From assembly GCA_001509335.1 (NCBI GenBank), contig LGGY01000126.1, positions 1-28,575 on the forward strand: a stretch of 28,575 bases of DNA, written 5' to 3'. The stretch is from Fidelibacterota bacterium 46_43. GTDB lineage: Bacteria > Fidelibacterota > Fidelibacteria > Fidelibacterales > Fidelibacteraceae. The translations under genes and the position numbers were made by a program. Below are positions 1-7,485 of the stretch, one piece after another (the first letter of the stretch is position 1; the number at the start of each line of letters is the position of its first letter). Below the pieces are notes generated by a model. The model was given only the letters and a program-made list of their open reading frames with translations, did not search any database and was not told where the DNA came from.

Positions 1-434
1 ATCTTTGTCCCGGTCCGTGTAACCACTCCCTCTTCTGTTGCCAGCAGAGGGTGGGTTAAAAGCCGTTCATTCTCGATCAGATAATCTCTCCCTTTGCTCA
101 GACGGTTATACACCATAAGGGATCTGTATCTTCGATGATTTTCATACGTATCCCGTAAATAATAGATCCGGGTTCCGTCCGGGGAGTAGAGGGGTTCATA
201 TCCTGATCCCGTTTCATGTGAGATCTGAACCAGCGTTTGGGTTTTGAGGTTGTATTCCCATAAACCGGTGAAACGCTCACGTGTTAAGAGCAAACTTTCT
301 CCGTCCGGACTGAATTTCGGATAATAGAAAGATCCGTCATTCTCCGGAGAGATGACATCGACAGATGCTGCTTCAGGCAGTGCACCGTAGAGTCCCGCTG
401 AAAGCAGAATGAGAAGGATTAATGTTTTTTTCAT
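1..434 (-). CDS. Secreted PD40/TolB-like beta-propeller protein, N-terminal part (runs off the window)
   Basis: The minus-strand frame is open from an ATG at 434 to the window edge, so only about 144 N-terminal residues are visible. The product begins MKKTLILLILLSAGLYG, a clear signal peptide, so it is exported. Two PD40 (WD40-like) repeat signatures follow: FSPDGESLLLTRE near residue 41 and YSPDGTRIYYLRD near residue 83. PD40 repeats build TolB-type propellers, often seen in periplasmic or surface proteins and in the N-terminal part of exported peptidases. A GGAG ribosome-binding site lies a few bases before the ATG, which supports the start. It is divergent from the lipoprotein gene at 556. 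The missing C-terminus decides whether this is a plain propeller or is fused to an enzyme domain, so no specific role is assigned. Confidence 0.75.
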   Translation of the reverse strand, partial: MKKTLILLILLSAGLYGALPEAASVDVISPENDGSFYYPKFSPDGESLLLTRERFTGLWEYNLKTQTLVQISHETGSGYEPLYSPDGTRIYYLRDTYENHRRYRSLMVYNRLSKGRDYLIENERLLTHPLLATEEGVVTRTGTK

Positions 435-555
435 TACCACTCCATAAGCATTTTTTACTATTTATAGTCTATGCAATATAGCATATCCTGAAAATATTTG
501 CCATACAGTATTTTAATTTTTGATATCCATTCTGTTTCATCTTAAATTTTAAACT

Positions 556-1434
556 ATGTTTTTGAGAAAAATGACATATCTGTTATGGATTACGGCAATT
601 GGTTTTACATCCTGTGCCCAGCTGACAGATGGGAACACAGATGCGCCGGAGTGGACCCTTGCTTCTGTTGATGAGCCGGATAAAATTGAAATTATCACAT
701 GGAATGTTCAGAATTTCCCCAAATCCGGTGAAACCATTGACCGCCTTCAGGCAGTTCTTGATTCCCTCCATGCGGATATCTATTGTTTTCAGGAAATAGA
801 AAATACAGCCAGTTTCCAGCGCATGTTCCGGAATATTCCCGATTATGAAACCGCCATTTCCACAAAGACTTATTCGATGCATTATGTGATAGCCTGGCAA
901 AAAGAAGAGTTTTCGGCGTTGAACATACAGGAACTTTTTGTGGAGGATTCATATTTTTTCGCATCCCGACCCCCGTTGAATGTGGAATTCCGCTGGAACC
1001 GGGGGGATTCTCTTTTCATTTTTAATGTGGCGGATATTCACATGAAAGCCATGGGGGATGCCAGTTCACGGGAAAGAAGACATCGGGCCTCCGAGATCAT
1101 TGCTGAGTATCTTCTGGCTCAGGATCCGGCCGAGTCTCCCTGGATTATTGCCGGGGACTGGAATGACGATGTCACCACGAGCAGCGGGCAATACAGCTTT
1201 GAAGCCCTTCTTGATCGTCCCGATGATTTTTTGTTTGTCACTGCGGAACTGGCGAAAGACCCCGAGTATGCCTCCTATCCCGGTTGGCCCAGTTTTATAG
1301 ACAATATATTGATTACCCGCGCCCTTTTTGAAGCCCATAAGCATTCAACGGTCACAACCTTACGACTCGATAGGATATTCACTGATTATTTTGAAGTCTT
1401 ATCCGATCACCGGCCAGTCATGTATAGATTTTAA
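556..1434 (+). CDS. Endonuclease/exonuclease/phosphatase-fold lipoprotein
   Basis: A 292-residue protein with a lipoprotein signal (hydrophobic residues 6-19, lipobox FTSC with Cys20), so it should be anchored to a membrane outside the cytoplasm. The rest matches the endonuclease/exonuclease/phosphatase (DNase I-like) fold: TWNVQNF (Asn50), CFQEIE (Glu80, metal ligand), DIHMKAMG (His162), GDWNDD (Asp201, Asn203) and the closing SDHRPV (Asp284, His285). All residues expected for a Mg-dependent phosphodiesterase are present. The substrate cannot be read from sequence; extracellular DNA or a phospho-ester are both possible. The start has no clear Shine-Dalgarno site. An ATG at 571 would still keep the whole lipobox, so the true start may be there. 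It is unrelated in role to the cytoplasmic exonuclease III at 6130 despite sharing the fold. Confidence 0.8.
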   Translation: MFLRKMTYLLWITAIGFTSCAQLTDGNTDAPEWTLASVDEPDKIEIITWNVQNFPKSGETIDRLQAVLDSLHADIYCFQEIENTASFQRMFRNIPDYETAISTKTYSMHYVIAWQKEEFSALNIQELFVEDSYFFASRPPLNVEFRWNRGDSLFIFNVADIHMKAMGDASSRERRHRASEIIAEYLLAQDPAESPWIIAGDWNDDVTTSSGQYSFEALLDRPDDFLFVTAELAKDPEYASYPGWPSFIDNILITRALFEAHKHSTVTTLRLDRIFTDYFEVLSDHRPVMYRF

Positions 1435-1601
1435 TATGATTAATCCAGGCCTTTTTTCCATATCCTTATTTCTAACACAACCATTCTCTATTTCAAGGTG
1501 AATCAAAACAAAGAAAACTCTAATTAACAAATAAAAATCTAAATTTACCCTTAATAATAGCTTTTTCACTCAAACAAACACAAAACTTAAAACTCAAACT
1601 C

Positions 1602-1625
1602 AGAGCCAGGTTAGAGTCTGGCTTT
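1602..1625. terminator. Weak hairpin between convergent genes
   Basis: AGAGCCAG at 1602-1609 pairs with CTGGCTTT at 1618-1625 (one G-T pair) around an 8-nt loop. It lies between the convergent ends of the lipoprotein gene (1434) and miaB (1638). No good T-run follows on either strand, so terminator function is only a guess. Otherwise 1435-1637 is AT-rich DNA in which I see no gene. Confidence 0.25.
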
Positions 1626-1637
1626 ATGACTCTGCAC

Positions 1638-2942
1638 TTACAACTCTCCACTCATCAAAGTGACACCCTGTGCATCTGTAATGGTTCGGGTGATCAGATC
1701 TTTGGGTTTATAGCGGAGGGCTGGAAATACAACAATTTTATTGCTGGATGTCCGTCCCATCATGTCCCTGGAACGTTTTTTGCTTTCTTTTTCCACCAGA
1801 ATTTCCACCTCTTTGCCAATCAGGGATCGGTTCATTTTTAGCGTATGTTCATATTGCAGGCGAATCATACGGTTCAGGCGGTCGGATTTTTCATCATCTG
1901 GCACATCGTCATCCATTTTAGCCGCTTTTGTCCCGGGACGTGGTGAATATTTAAACATAAATGCCGCATCAAAACGGACCTGTTTCATCATATCCAGGGT
2001 ATCTTCGTAATCCTTTTCCGTTTCTCCCGGAAAACCCACGATCAGATCTGTTGTGATGGCCATATCGGGAACAGCGGTTCGTATTTTTTCCACCAGTTTC
2101 AGATAATGTTCCCGGGTATATGTCCGGTTCATGGCATTCAAAACAGCATTTGAACCGCTTTGCAATGGAAGGTGAATATGATTGCATACACGGGGATATA
2201 GCTCCCTGTGGACTGCAATCAAATCATCACTCACATCCTGAGGGTGTGGAGAAGTATAGCGGATTCGCAGGAGCCCTTCGATTTTTGCCAGTTGCCTCAG
2301 CAGACCGGGAAAACCGCCGGTAGAAGAACGGTATGAATTCACATTTTGCCCCAGGAGGGTTATTTCCACAAATCCTTTGTCAACCGCCCGTTTAGCTTCT
2401 TCCAGAATACTTTCCGGTTTCCGGCTCCTTTCACGTCCACGGGTATAGGGAACAATGCAGTAGGCGCAAAATTTGTTACATCCCCTGGATATGGATATCC
2501 AGGCATTGATTCCTTCATGGCGTGCCGGAAAAAGTCCGTCATACAGTTCCAGGGAAGAGAGCCGTATGTCGATTACCCGTTTCGGAATATCTCCGGATTT
2601 CAGGATAGCCGGAAGGTGCCGGTATGAATCGGGCCCCAGAATAAAACTGACATAGGGTTTTTTCCGGAGGATATCTTTTTTCAGGTTTTGGGCCATACAT
2701 CCCACAACACCCATTTTCATGCCCGGGTTGGTACTTTCCTGGATTATCCGAAGCTGTCCCAGACGTGTATGAATTTTTTGCTCGGCCAAATCCCGGACAC
2801 TGCAGGTGTTTAAAAGAACCAGATCTGCCTTTTCTGGCGTGTCAACTTCTTCCAGACCCTCGGATTGCAGAATGGCCGCAATGATTTCGCTGTCATATAC
2901 ATTCATCTGACAGCCGTATGTTTCAATGTAATATGTATTCAA
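1638..2942 (-). CDS. miaB: tRNA-2-methylthio-N6-dimethylallyladenosine synthase MiaB
   Basis: A 434-residue radical-SAM methylthiotransferase that adds the 2-methylthio group to N6-isopentenyl-A37 of tRNAs reading U-starting codons. The N-terminal domain carries the auxiliary iron-sulfur cysteines Cys11 (ETYGCQMN), Cys47 (LNTCSVRD) and Cys82 (VVGCMAQ). The radical-SAM cluster motif is GCNKFCAYCIVPYTRGRERS with Cys155, Cys159 and Cys162. A TRAM RNA-binding domain occupies roughly residues 365-434. The NTCSVR and CIVPYTRG wording is that of MiaB rather than RimO or MtaB. Length is normal for the family. The start lies 2 nt after the htpG stop, so the two are very likely cotranscribed. The partner isopentenyltransferase miaA is not in this window. 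Confidence 0.95.
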   Translation of the reverse strand: MNTYYIETYGCQMNVYDSEIIAAILQSEGLEEVDTPEKADLVLLNTCSVRDLAEQKIHTRLGQLRIIQESTNPGMKMGVVGCMAQNLKKDILRKKPYVSFILGPDSYRHLPAILKSGDIPKRVIDIRLSSLELYDGLFPARHEGINAWISISRGCNKFCAYCIVPYTRGRERSRKPESILEEAKRAVDKGFVEITLLGQNVNSYRSSTGGFPGLLRQLAKIEGLLRIRYTSPHPQDVSDDLIAVHRELYPRVCNHIHLPLQSGSNAVLNAMNRTYTREHYLKLVEKIRTAVPDMAITTDLIVGFPGETEKDYEDTLDMMKQVRFDAAFMFKYSPRPGTKAAKMDDDVPDDEKSDRLNRMIRLQYEHTLKMNRSLIGKEVEILVEKESKKRSRDMMGRTSSNKIVVFPALRYKPKDLITRTITDAQGVTLMSGEL

Positions 2943-2944
2943 AA

Positions 2945-4822
2945 TCAGGTTTTCACGAGGTTGTTCATGATATGATTGATCCGGCGGACCATGGCCGATT
3001 TGTCTGTCTCCAGGCCGGCCATCATAAAAGCGTTATCCGTGATCTGATCAGCCAGCATTTTTAACAGCTCATCCTGTCCCCCCTCTTTTTTCAAAGTCAC
3101 CATTTTCCGGATTAAATCGTGTTTGGGATTGATTTCCAATACTTTTTTACCGGATGAGAACAGAGATTGTCCGGCCTGTTCCAGAATCTTTTGCATGTGG
3201 ACTGTCATCATATCATCAGGGTTGACCAATAGTGCCGGACTGTCTACCAGGCGGTCCGAGACTTTTACTTCGGAAATCCGGTCTTTGAGATGTTTGGAAA
3301 GCCATTTGAGAAAGTCCTTCATCTCTTTATCGTCGACCTTCTCTTTCTCCTCTTTTTTTTCTTCTGAATCGGTTTTTTCTTCTTTTTTTGGAAGTTTAAT
3401 GTTTGCGTTATCAGCTGAGACCAGGTTTTTCTCTTTGTATTCCCGAATGGATGTCATGACAAAATCATCAATGGGATTGGTCAGATAAAAGACTTCAATA
3501 TCTGCAGCCCGGAAGGATTCCATATAGGGACTGTTTTCCAGTTCCTCTCTGGACATGCCGGTCAGATAATAAATTTCTTTTTGATCTTCAGAAGCCCGGG
3601 AAACATAATCTTCCAGGGAAGTCCATTCACCTGCTTTGGTTTTGCTGGATTCAAACAGAAGAAGTTCTGCAAGTTCTTCCCGGTTTTCGTAATCCGTGTT
3701 GGCTCCTTCCTTGATGAAATTGGAAAACTGTTTCCAGAAATCACGGTATTTGTCAGGATGTTCCTTTTTCTGGTCTTTCAGAGTAGACAAAATTTTCTTT
3801 GTCAAGTGTTTGCCGATTTTCTTCACCAGTTGGTTATCCTGCAGCGTCTCCCTGGAAATATTCAGGGGAAGGTCTTCCGAATCTACCACACCTTTGACAA
3901 AGCGGAGATATTCCGGAAGAAGATCTTTTACTTTCGATTGAATAAGGATTTTATTGCAATAGAGGTGGACCCCCGGATCCAGGCGGTTAAGTCCGAATAC
4001 TTCGTAGTTTTCCCCGGGAATGTAGAGCAAGGCGTTCAACTGAATGGGTGCATCAGAAGATGTATGAAGGCGGAAGAGGGGTTCAGATTCCGTATTGGCG
4101 ATAAATTTATAAAATTCCGTATACTCTTCTTCCTTGATTTCCTGTGGCCTACGTGTCCAGATTGCCTGAACTGTATTAATCTTTTTTTCCGAAAGCAAAA
4201 TCGGAAAGGTGACGAAGTTGGAGTACTCATGGATGATTTCTTTGATTTTTTCTTCATCCAGGTACTCTTTTTTTTCTTCTTTCAGGTGGATCACAATTCG
4301 GGTTCCGCGCTTTATTCCTTCTTCCTGGGAGATCGTATATCCACTGGCACCGTCTGATTCCCATACATAACCTTTAGCTGCCGGTTTGTAGGAACGGGTG
4401 ATGACTTTCACATGGTCTGAGACCATAAATACCGAATAAAAGCCCAGACCGAACCGGCCGATAATCTCGGCTGATTCTCCGGGATGCTTCTGGAGCTGTT
4501 TTAAAAATTCAGCTGTTCCGGAATGAGCAATGGTCCCCAGATTTTCAATCAACTCTTCCTTGGTCATTCCCACACCGGTATCCTCAATTACCAGGTTACC
4601 GGCTTCTTTTTCAATGCTAATTCGAATTTCCAGGGGGATTTCCTTGTCTACAACCGGCTCTTCCGTCAGCATGATATGACGGAATTTTTCCAGCGCATCT
4701 GAAGCGTTTGATATGAGTTCACGGATAAAAACATCCGTGTTGGAGTAGATGGAATGAATGACAATATCCAAAATCTTTTTGATCTCTGTCTGATATTCGT
4801 AGGTCTTTAACTTGTCTGTCAT
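2945..4822 (-). CDS. htpG: Hsp90-family molecular chaperone HtpG
   Basis: Cytoplasmic ATP-dependent chaperone of 625 residues, the usual size. The N-terminal GHKL ATPase is intact: ELISNASDALEKFR (Glu35 catalytic, Asn39 Mg-binding), EDTGVGM (Asp81, adenine contact) and GRFGLGFYSVF (lid and phosphate loop near 122-132). The middle domain and C-terminal dimerisation domain follow. A lysine/glutamate-rich stretch at about residues 474-500 lies at the middle/C-terminal boundary. The start chosen is the ATG at 4822, because GGAGG lies 7 nt before it (4830-4834) and the product then begins MTDKLKTYEYQTEIK as in the family. The frame also continues upstream to a TTG at 4861, which would add 13 residues with no family support. 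It is upstream of miaB and downstream of a strong terminator, so it probably has its own promoter. Confidence 0.96.
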   Translation of the reverse strand: MTDKLKTYEYQTEIKKILDIVIHSIYSNTDVFIRELISNASDALEKFRHIMLTEEPVVDKEIPLEIRISIEKEAGNLVIEDTGVGMTKEELIENLGTIAHSGTAEFLKQLQKHPGESAEIIGRFGLGFYSVFMVSDHVKVITRSYKPAAKGYVWESDGASGYTISQEEGIKRGTRIVIHLKEEKKEYLDEEKIKEIIHEYSNFVTFPILLSEKKINTVQAIWTRRPQEIKEEEYTEFYKFIANTESEPLFRLHTSSDAPIQLNALLYIPGENYEVFGLNRLDPGVHLYCNKILIQSKVKDLLPEYLRFVKGVVDSEDLPLNISRETLQDNQLVKKIGKHLTKKILSTLKDQKKEHPDKYRDFWKQFSNFIKEGANTDYENREELAELLLFESSKTKAGEWTSLEDYVSRASEDQKEIYYLTGMSREELENSPYMESFRAADIEVFYLTNPIDDFVMTSIREYKEKNLVSADNANIKLPKKEEKTDSEEKKEEKEKVDDKEMKDFLKWLSKHLKDRISEVKVSDRLVDSPALLVNPDDMMTVHMQKILEQAGQSLFSSGKKVLEINPKHDLIRKMVTLKKEGGQDELLKMLADQITDNAFMMAGLETDKSAMVRRINHIMNNLVKT

Positions 4823-4885
4823 AAGTCTGCCTCCATTTTTTCCCAATTTTAAATTTAACAAATTATGCAGATGACGGACATAAAA

Positions 4886-4891
4886 ATTATA
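4886..4891 (-). promoter_or_regulatory. Possible -10 element upstream of htpG
   Basis: Read on the minus strand this is a perfect TATAAT, 64 nt upstream of the htpG start and downstream of the terminator at 4937-4972. No good -35 hexamer sits at the right distance, and I see no CIRCE-type inverted repeat. Confidence 0.3.
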
Positions 4892-4936
4892 GAAAATGAT
4901 TTCTGTCCTGAGTGTTTAAATGGGGTAAGGGTAAAA

Positions 4937-4972
4937 AATCAAAAGGACCAACCCGCGTCGGTCCTTTTGATT
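4937..4972 (-). terminator. Rho-independent terminator after the superoxide reductase gene
   Basis: A perfect 13-bp inverted repeat (4937-4949 with 4960-4972, arm AATCAAAAGGACC) encloses a 10-nt loop. On the minus strand it runs into six T residues (4933-4938), so it acts for leftward transcription from the ferritin/superoxide reductase genes and insulates htpG. A further 8-bp inverted pair, GGGGTAAG at 4922-4929 and CTTACCCC at 4985-4992, brackets it, giving a nested structure. Confidence 0.85.
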
Positions 4973-4998
4973 CTTGGAACCTTTCTTACCCCGTCTCA

Positions 4999-5034
4999 AC
5001 CTTTAAACCTTTAGACGTTTAAAGGTTTAAAGGT
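4999..5034. repeat. 36-bp near-perfect palindrome abutting the superoxide reductase stop codon
   Basis: ACCTTTAAACCTTTA (4999-5013) is the exact reverse complement of 5020-5034, and the 6-nt centre GACGTT pairs except for one G-T. The right arm ends on the first base of the gene's stop codon (read on the minus strand). There is no T-run after it, so it is not itself a typical terminator. It may stabilise the mRNA 3' end, bind a protein, or be a dispersed repeat. Confidence 0.8.
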
Positions 5035-5414
5035 CACGCCTTCCACAGCCCATGAATGTTGCACCATTCCAGGACTTCCACAATCTCAGAAAGGTCCACA
5101 GGAAACCAGGCCTGGGGTTTGTCTCCAGGTTTCAGGTATTTGCGGAGGCTCATATCTCCTGTGCGGATTTCAATATAGTATATGTAGTGTTCTTCGGTCA
5201 TGGGATGCTCTTCATTCTGACCGATTTTCACCAATACACCGTCATCTTTGGCTTCCACATAGGGGACATGTTTTTCATGTTTGGAATCTTCTGTTTTGGC
5301 TTCCAGTTTTTTCATGGGGAACCCGTCACATTCCGGCAGGCTACCGCTTCCATGAATGACTTCCACCAGGGTTTTGCTCTTCGGTGAAAAGAGTACATCT
5401 CCTTGAACAGGCAT
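5034..5414 (-). CDS. Superoxide reductase (desulfoferrodoxin family) with degenerate desulforedoxin domain
   Basis: Cytoplasmic enzyme of 126 residues that reduces superoxide to hydrogen peroxide at a non-haem Fe(His4Cys) site. All centre II ligands are present: EKHVP (Glu47, Lys48, His49), HPMTEEH (His70, His76) and CNIHGLW (Cys118, His121). The N-terminal 35 residues align with the desulforedoxin domain (LVEVIHGSGS, DGFPMKKL), but three of its four iron cysteines are replaced: positions 10, 13 and 30 are Ser, Ser and Asp, and only Cys29 remains. Centre I is therefore lost, as in class III enzymes of the Treponema pallidum type. Two ATGs are adjacent; the second (5414) has GGAG 6 nt upstream, against 3 nt for the first (5417), and gives numbering identical to desulfoferrodoxin. 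It lies 63 nt after ferritin, a sensible partner for storing iron safely. Confidence 0.92.
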   Translation of the reverse strand: MPVQGDVLFSPKSKTLVEVIHGSGSLPECDGFPMKKLEAKTEDSKHEKHVPYVEAKDDGVLVKIGQNEEHPMTEEHYIYYIEIRTGDMSLRKYLKPGDKPQAWFPVDLSEIVEVLEWCNIHGLWKA

Positions 5415-5477
5415 CATCTTCTCCTTTTTGAATTGTTTATGTCAAATTCTATTTCCCAATTTTATTGGATTATACCA

Positions 5478-5990
5478 TTAAGCTTCAATCTCGGCAGGGT
5501 TGAAAGCACGTTGGGCAAGCTGCCCGTCCAACATCAGCATTCCGTGTCCTTTCGATCCAATCATGCGGACTTTTGTCAACAACTCATCCATAGAGGCTTC
5601 TTCTTCTACCTGTTCTTCAACAAACCAATTGAGAAAATTGCGTGTGGCATGATCATTTTCAGCAATTGCCAGATCCATCAGTTCATTGATAGACTTTGAT
5701 ACGAATTGTTCGTGTTCATAGGCTTTTTTGAAAATATCTTCCGCAGATTCAAAATCCTGGGGCGGTTTCTGAATGGTTTCCAATTCAACCTTACCGCCCC
5801 GGTTGACCAGATAATCAAACATTTTCATGGCGTGAAAGCGTTCTTCCTGGACCTGGACCTTGAAGAAATTGGCAAAACCATCCAGTCCCTGATCATTGAA
5901 CCACGCCGCCATTCCAAGATAATAGTATTCAGAATACAACTCTTTGTTGATTTGTTCGTTCAGCGCTTTTTCCAGTTTTTTGGATATCAT
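5478..5990 (-). CDS. ftnA: Bacterial non-haem ferritin
   Basis: A 170-residue four-helix ferritin subunit that oxidises Fe(II) and stores it in a 24-subunit cytoplasmic shell. Every ferroxidase residue of the bacterial FtnA type is in register: Glu17, Tyr24, Glu50, His53, Glu94, Gln127 and Glu130, and the third-site glutamates Glu49, Glu126 and Glu129 are also present. No haem-ligating bacterioferritin methionine is evident. The start is the ATG at 5990, with GGAG 5 nt upstream (AAAGGAGAAAAC); the frame extends to an upstream ATG at 6029, but those 13 residues are not ferritin-like. It is the first gene of a leftward pair with superoxide reductase, which points to oxidative-stress and iron management. 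I could not pick out a convincing regulator site in the 139-bp divergent gap upstream. Confidence 0.94.
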   Translation of the reverse strand: MISKKLEKALNEQINKELYSEYYYLGMAAWFNDQGLDGFANFFKVQVQEERFHAMKMFDYLVNRGGKVELETIQKPPQDFESAEDIFKKAYEHEQFVSKSINELMDLAIAENDHATRNFLNWFVEEQVEEEASMDELLTKVRMIGSKGHGMLMLDGQLAQRAFNPAEIEA

Positions 5991-6057
5991 GTTTTCTCCT
6001 TTCTTCTGTTTGTGAAGATATGATTTCAACGTTTCCGGGAGGTTACAAGGAATTGAC

Positions 6058-6087
6058 TTGACCGTAACGTAAAAAACATGGTACTAT
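6058..6087 (+). promoter_or_regulatory. Likely sigma-70-type promoter of exonuclease III
   Basis: TTGACC (6058-6063), an 18-nt spacer and TACTAT (6082-6087) lie 42 nt upstream of the start at 6130. Both hexamers are close to consensus. Confidence 0.55.
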
Positions 6088-6129
6088 CAGATTAATCAGC
6101 ACAAACAAAGACGGGAATAAGGAATGTTG

Positions 6130-6900
6130 ATGAAATTAATATCATGGAATGTCAACGGATTACGGGCTGTTATGCGTAAAGGATTACCAGAAATACTGCT
6201 TCAACTCGATGGAGATATTGTGTGTCTGCAGGAGACGAAGATTCAGGAAGATCAGCTAACCCAAGACATGTTGCAACCTCAAGGATATCCCTTTGCTTAT
6301 TATCATTTCGCAGAAAGAAAAGGGTATAGTGGTGTGGCTACCTATTCGAAAATTGAGCCTGAATGGGTTCAATGTGGACTTGGCCATCGGTGGAATGATC
6401 AGGAAGGACGGGTCCTTTTGACCCGTTTTACCGATTTTACATTGCTCAATATTTATTTTCCCAACGGGCAGATGGGAGAGGACAGGCTCCAATATAAACT
6501 GAATTTTTATGAAGAGGCACTTCACTATTTTGAATCTCTGAGGGAACAGGGAGAAAAACTTGTTATTTGTGGAGACTACAATACAGCCCATCATCCCATA
6601 GATCTTGCCAGACCTGAAGAAAATGAGCAGACATCAGGTTTTTTACCTGTTGAGCGGGCCTGGATGGATAAACTGGAAGATCATGGATATCTTGATACCT
6701 TTCGTCTGTTCCATCCTGATGTCCCGTATTGCTACTCCTGGTGGTCCTACCGGACAAATGCCAGACCCCGGAATATCGGGTGGCGTATTGATTATTTTTA
6801 TATTTCCCCTGATCTTAAAGAGAATGTGAAAGATGCCTTTATTCTGGATCAGGTGATGGGTTCGGATCATTGTCCCATTGGCATTGATCTGGAGATCTGA
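6130..6900 (+). CDS. xth: Exodeoxyribonuclease III / AP endonuclease
   Basis: Cytoplasmic base-excision-repair enzyme that cuts DNA 5' of abasic sites and degrades 3' ends. The 256 residues carry the ExoIII set: ISWNVNGLRA (Asn7), CLQETKI (Glu35, metal), NIYFPNG, ICGDYNTAH (Asp149, Asn151), WWSYR with RIDYFYIS, and GSDHCPI (Asp246, His247). The wording matches the ExoA/XthA branch. Two in-frame ATGs are close; I choose 6130 because AAGGA lies 6 nt before it and the product then begins MKLISWN, as usual. The ATG at 6124 directly abuts the AAGGA, too close to be likely. It is divergent from ferritin and preceded by a good promoter. It shares its fold with the lipoprotein at 556 but lacks a signal peptide. 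Confidence 0.94.
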   Translation: MKLISWNVNGLRAVMRKGLPEILLQLDGDIVCLQETKIQEDQLTQDMLQPQGYPFAYYHFAERKGYSGVATYSKIEPEWVQCGLGHRWNDQEGRVLLTRFTDFTLLNIYFPNGQMGEDRLQYKLNFYEEALHYFESLREQGEKLVICGDYNTAHHPIDLARPEENEQTSGFLPVERAWMDKLEDHGYLDTFRLFHPDVPYCYSWWSYRTNARPRNIGWRIDYFYISPDLKENVKDAFILDQVMGSDHCPIGIDLEI

Positions 6901-6936
6901 TTCTGTACGATGATAGAGATGGGGAGAGGAGATTTG

Positions 6937-7026
6937 ATGAAAAAATATAAAAAAGATGACAGGATCTTTTGTAACCAAATGGCTGAAATTTATCAAACAG
7001 TTATAATATTAAACAAAAAGGGGTGA
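6937..7026 (+). CDS. Possible 29-residue small ORF
   Basis: A short frame starts at an ATG with GAGGAG 5 nt upstream and ends with a TGA 3 nt before the next gene's ATG. The product would be MKKYKKDDRIFCNQMAEIYQ followed by nine more residues: basic, with no recognisable motif. The good ribosome-binding site and tight spacing to the next gene are the only support. It could be a leader peptide or chance. Confidence 0.2.
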   Translation: MKKYKKDDRIFCNQMAEIYQTVIILNKKG

Positions 7027-7029
7027 AGA

Positions 7030-7470
7030 ATGAAAAAGTTGACAGTTTTTATGGTTGTTGCACTTGTTTTGAGTGCCGGTCCTGTTTCAGTGAAAGCAGA
7101 AGGTATGGGACTGGGGATTATTTTAGGAGAGCCTACAGGACTGAGTGGCAAGATGTGGACGGGTGGAAATACGGCTGTTGACGGTGCCGCTGCATGGTCC
7201 TTTGGAGATAATGGTGCACTGCATCTCCATGCAGATTATTTGTTTCATAAAAACGATCTGCTGGAATTTGCCTCTCTTTACTATGGTCTGGGAGCCAGGG
7301 TAAAATTGACGGATGATGTCCAGGTAGGCATTCGCATCCCGTTTGGACTCGTTCACAATCTGGAAAGTGCTCCTATTGATATTTTTCTGGAAATTGTACC
7401 GGGATTGAATCTGATTCCTGAAACCAATTTTGTACTCAATGGCGGCCTGGGTGCCAGGTTCTACTTCTGA
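7030..7470 (+). CDS. Small outer-membrane beta-barrel protein, BAPKO_0422-like
   Basis: A 146-residue exported protein. Residues 1-23 form a signal peptide ending VKA, and the mature part begins EGMGLGIILGEPTGLSGKMW, a glycine-rich first strand typical of the small barrel family that includes Borrelia BAPKO_0422 (DUF3996). Alternating hydrophobic strands follow (for example ADYLFH, YYGLGARVKL, VQVGIRIPFG), and the chain ends GGLGARFYF. A C-terminal phenylalanine is the usual signature for insertion by the BAM machinery. It probably forms an 8-stranded barrel; function is unknown for the family. The ribosome-binding site is purine-rich (AAAGGGGTGAAG). The next gene, a cupin, begins 15 nt downstream, so they may be cotranscribed. 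Confidence 0.7.
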   Translation: MKKLTVFMVVALVLSAGPVSVKAEGMGLGIILGEPTGLSGKMWTGGNTAVDGAAAWSFGDNGALHLHADYLFHKNDLLEFASLYYGLGARVKLTDDVQVGIRIPFGLVHNLESAPIDIFLEIVPGLNLIPETNFVLNGGLGARFYF

Positions 7471-7485
7471 TAATATGATTTTTAT

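Noticed and set aside
3581..4357. 258-codon open frame on the plus strand opposite htpG
   Set aside because: It is antisense to a complete, well-conserved htpG. Its product is rich in Phe with no family signature, as expected for a mirror frame.
556..6900. The lipoprotein at 556 and exonuclease III at 6130 as duplicated genes
   Set aside because: They share the fold and core motifs only; spacing, surrounding sequence and cell location differ, so recent duplication is not supported.
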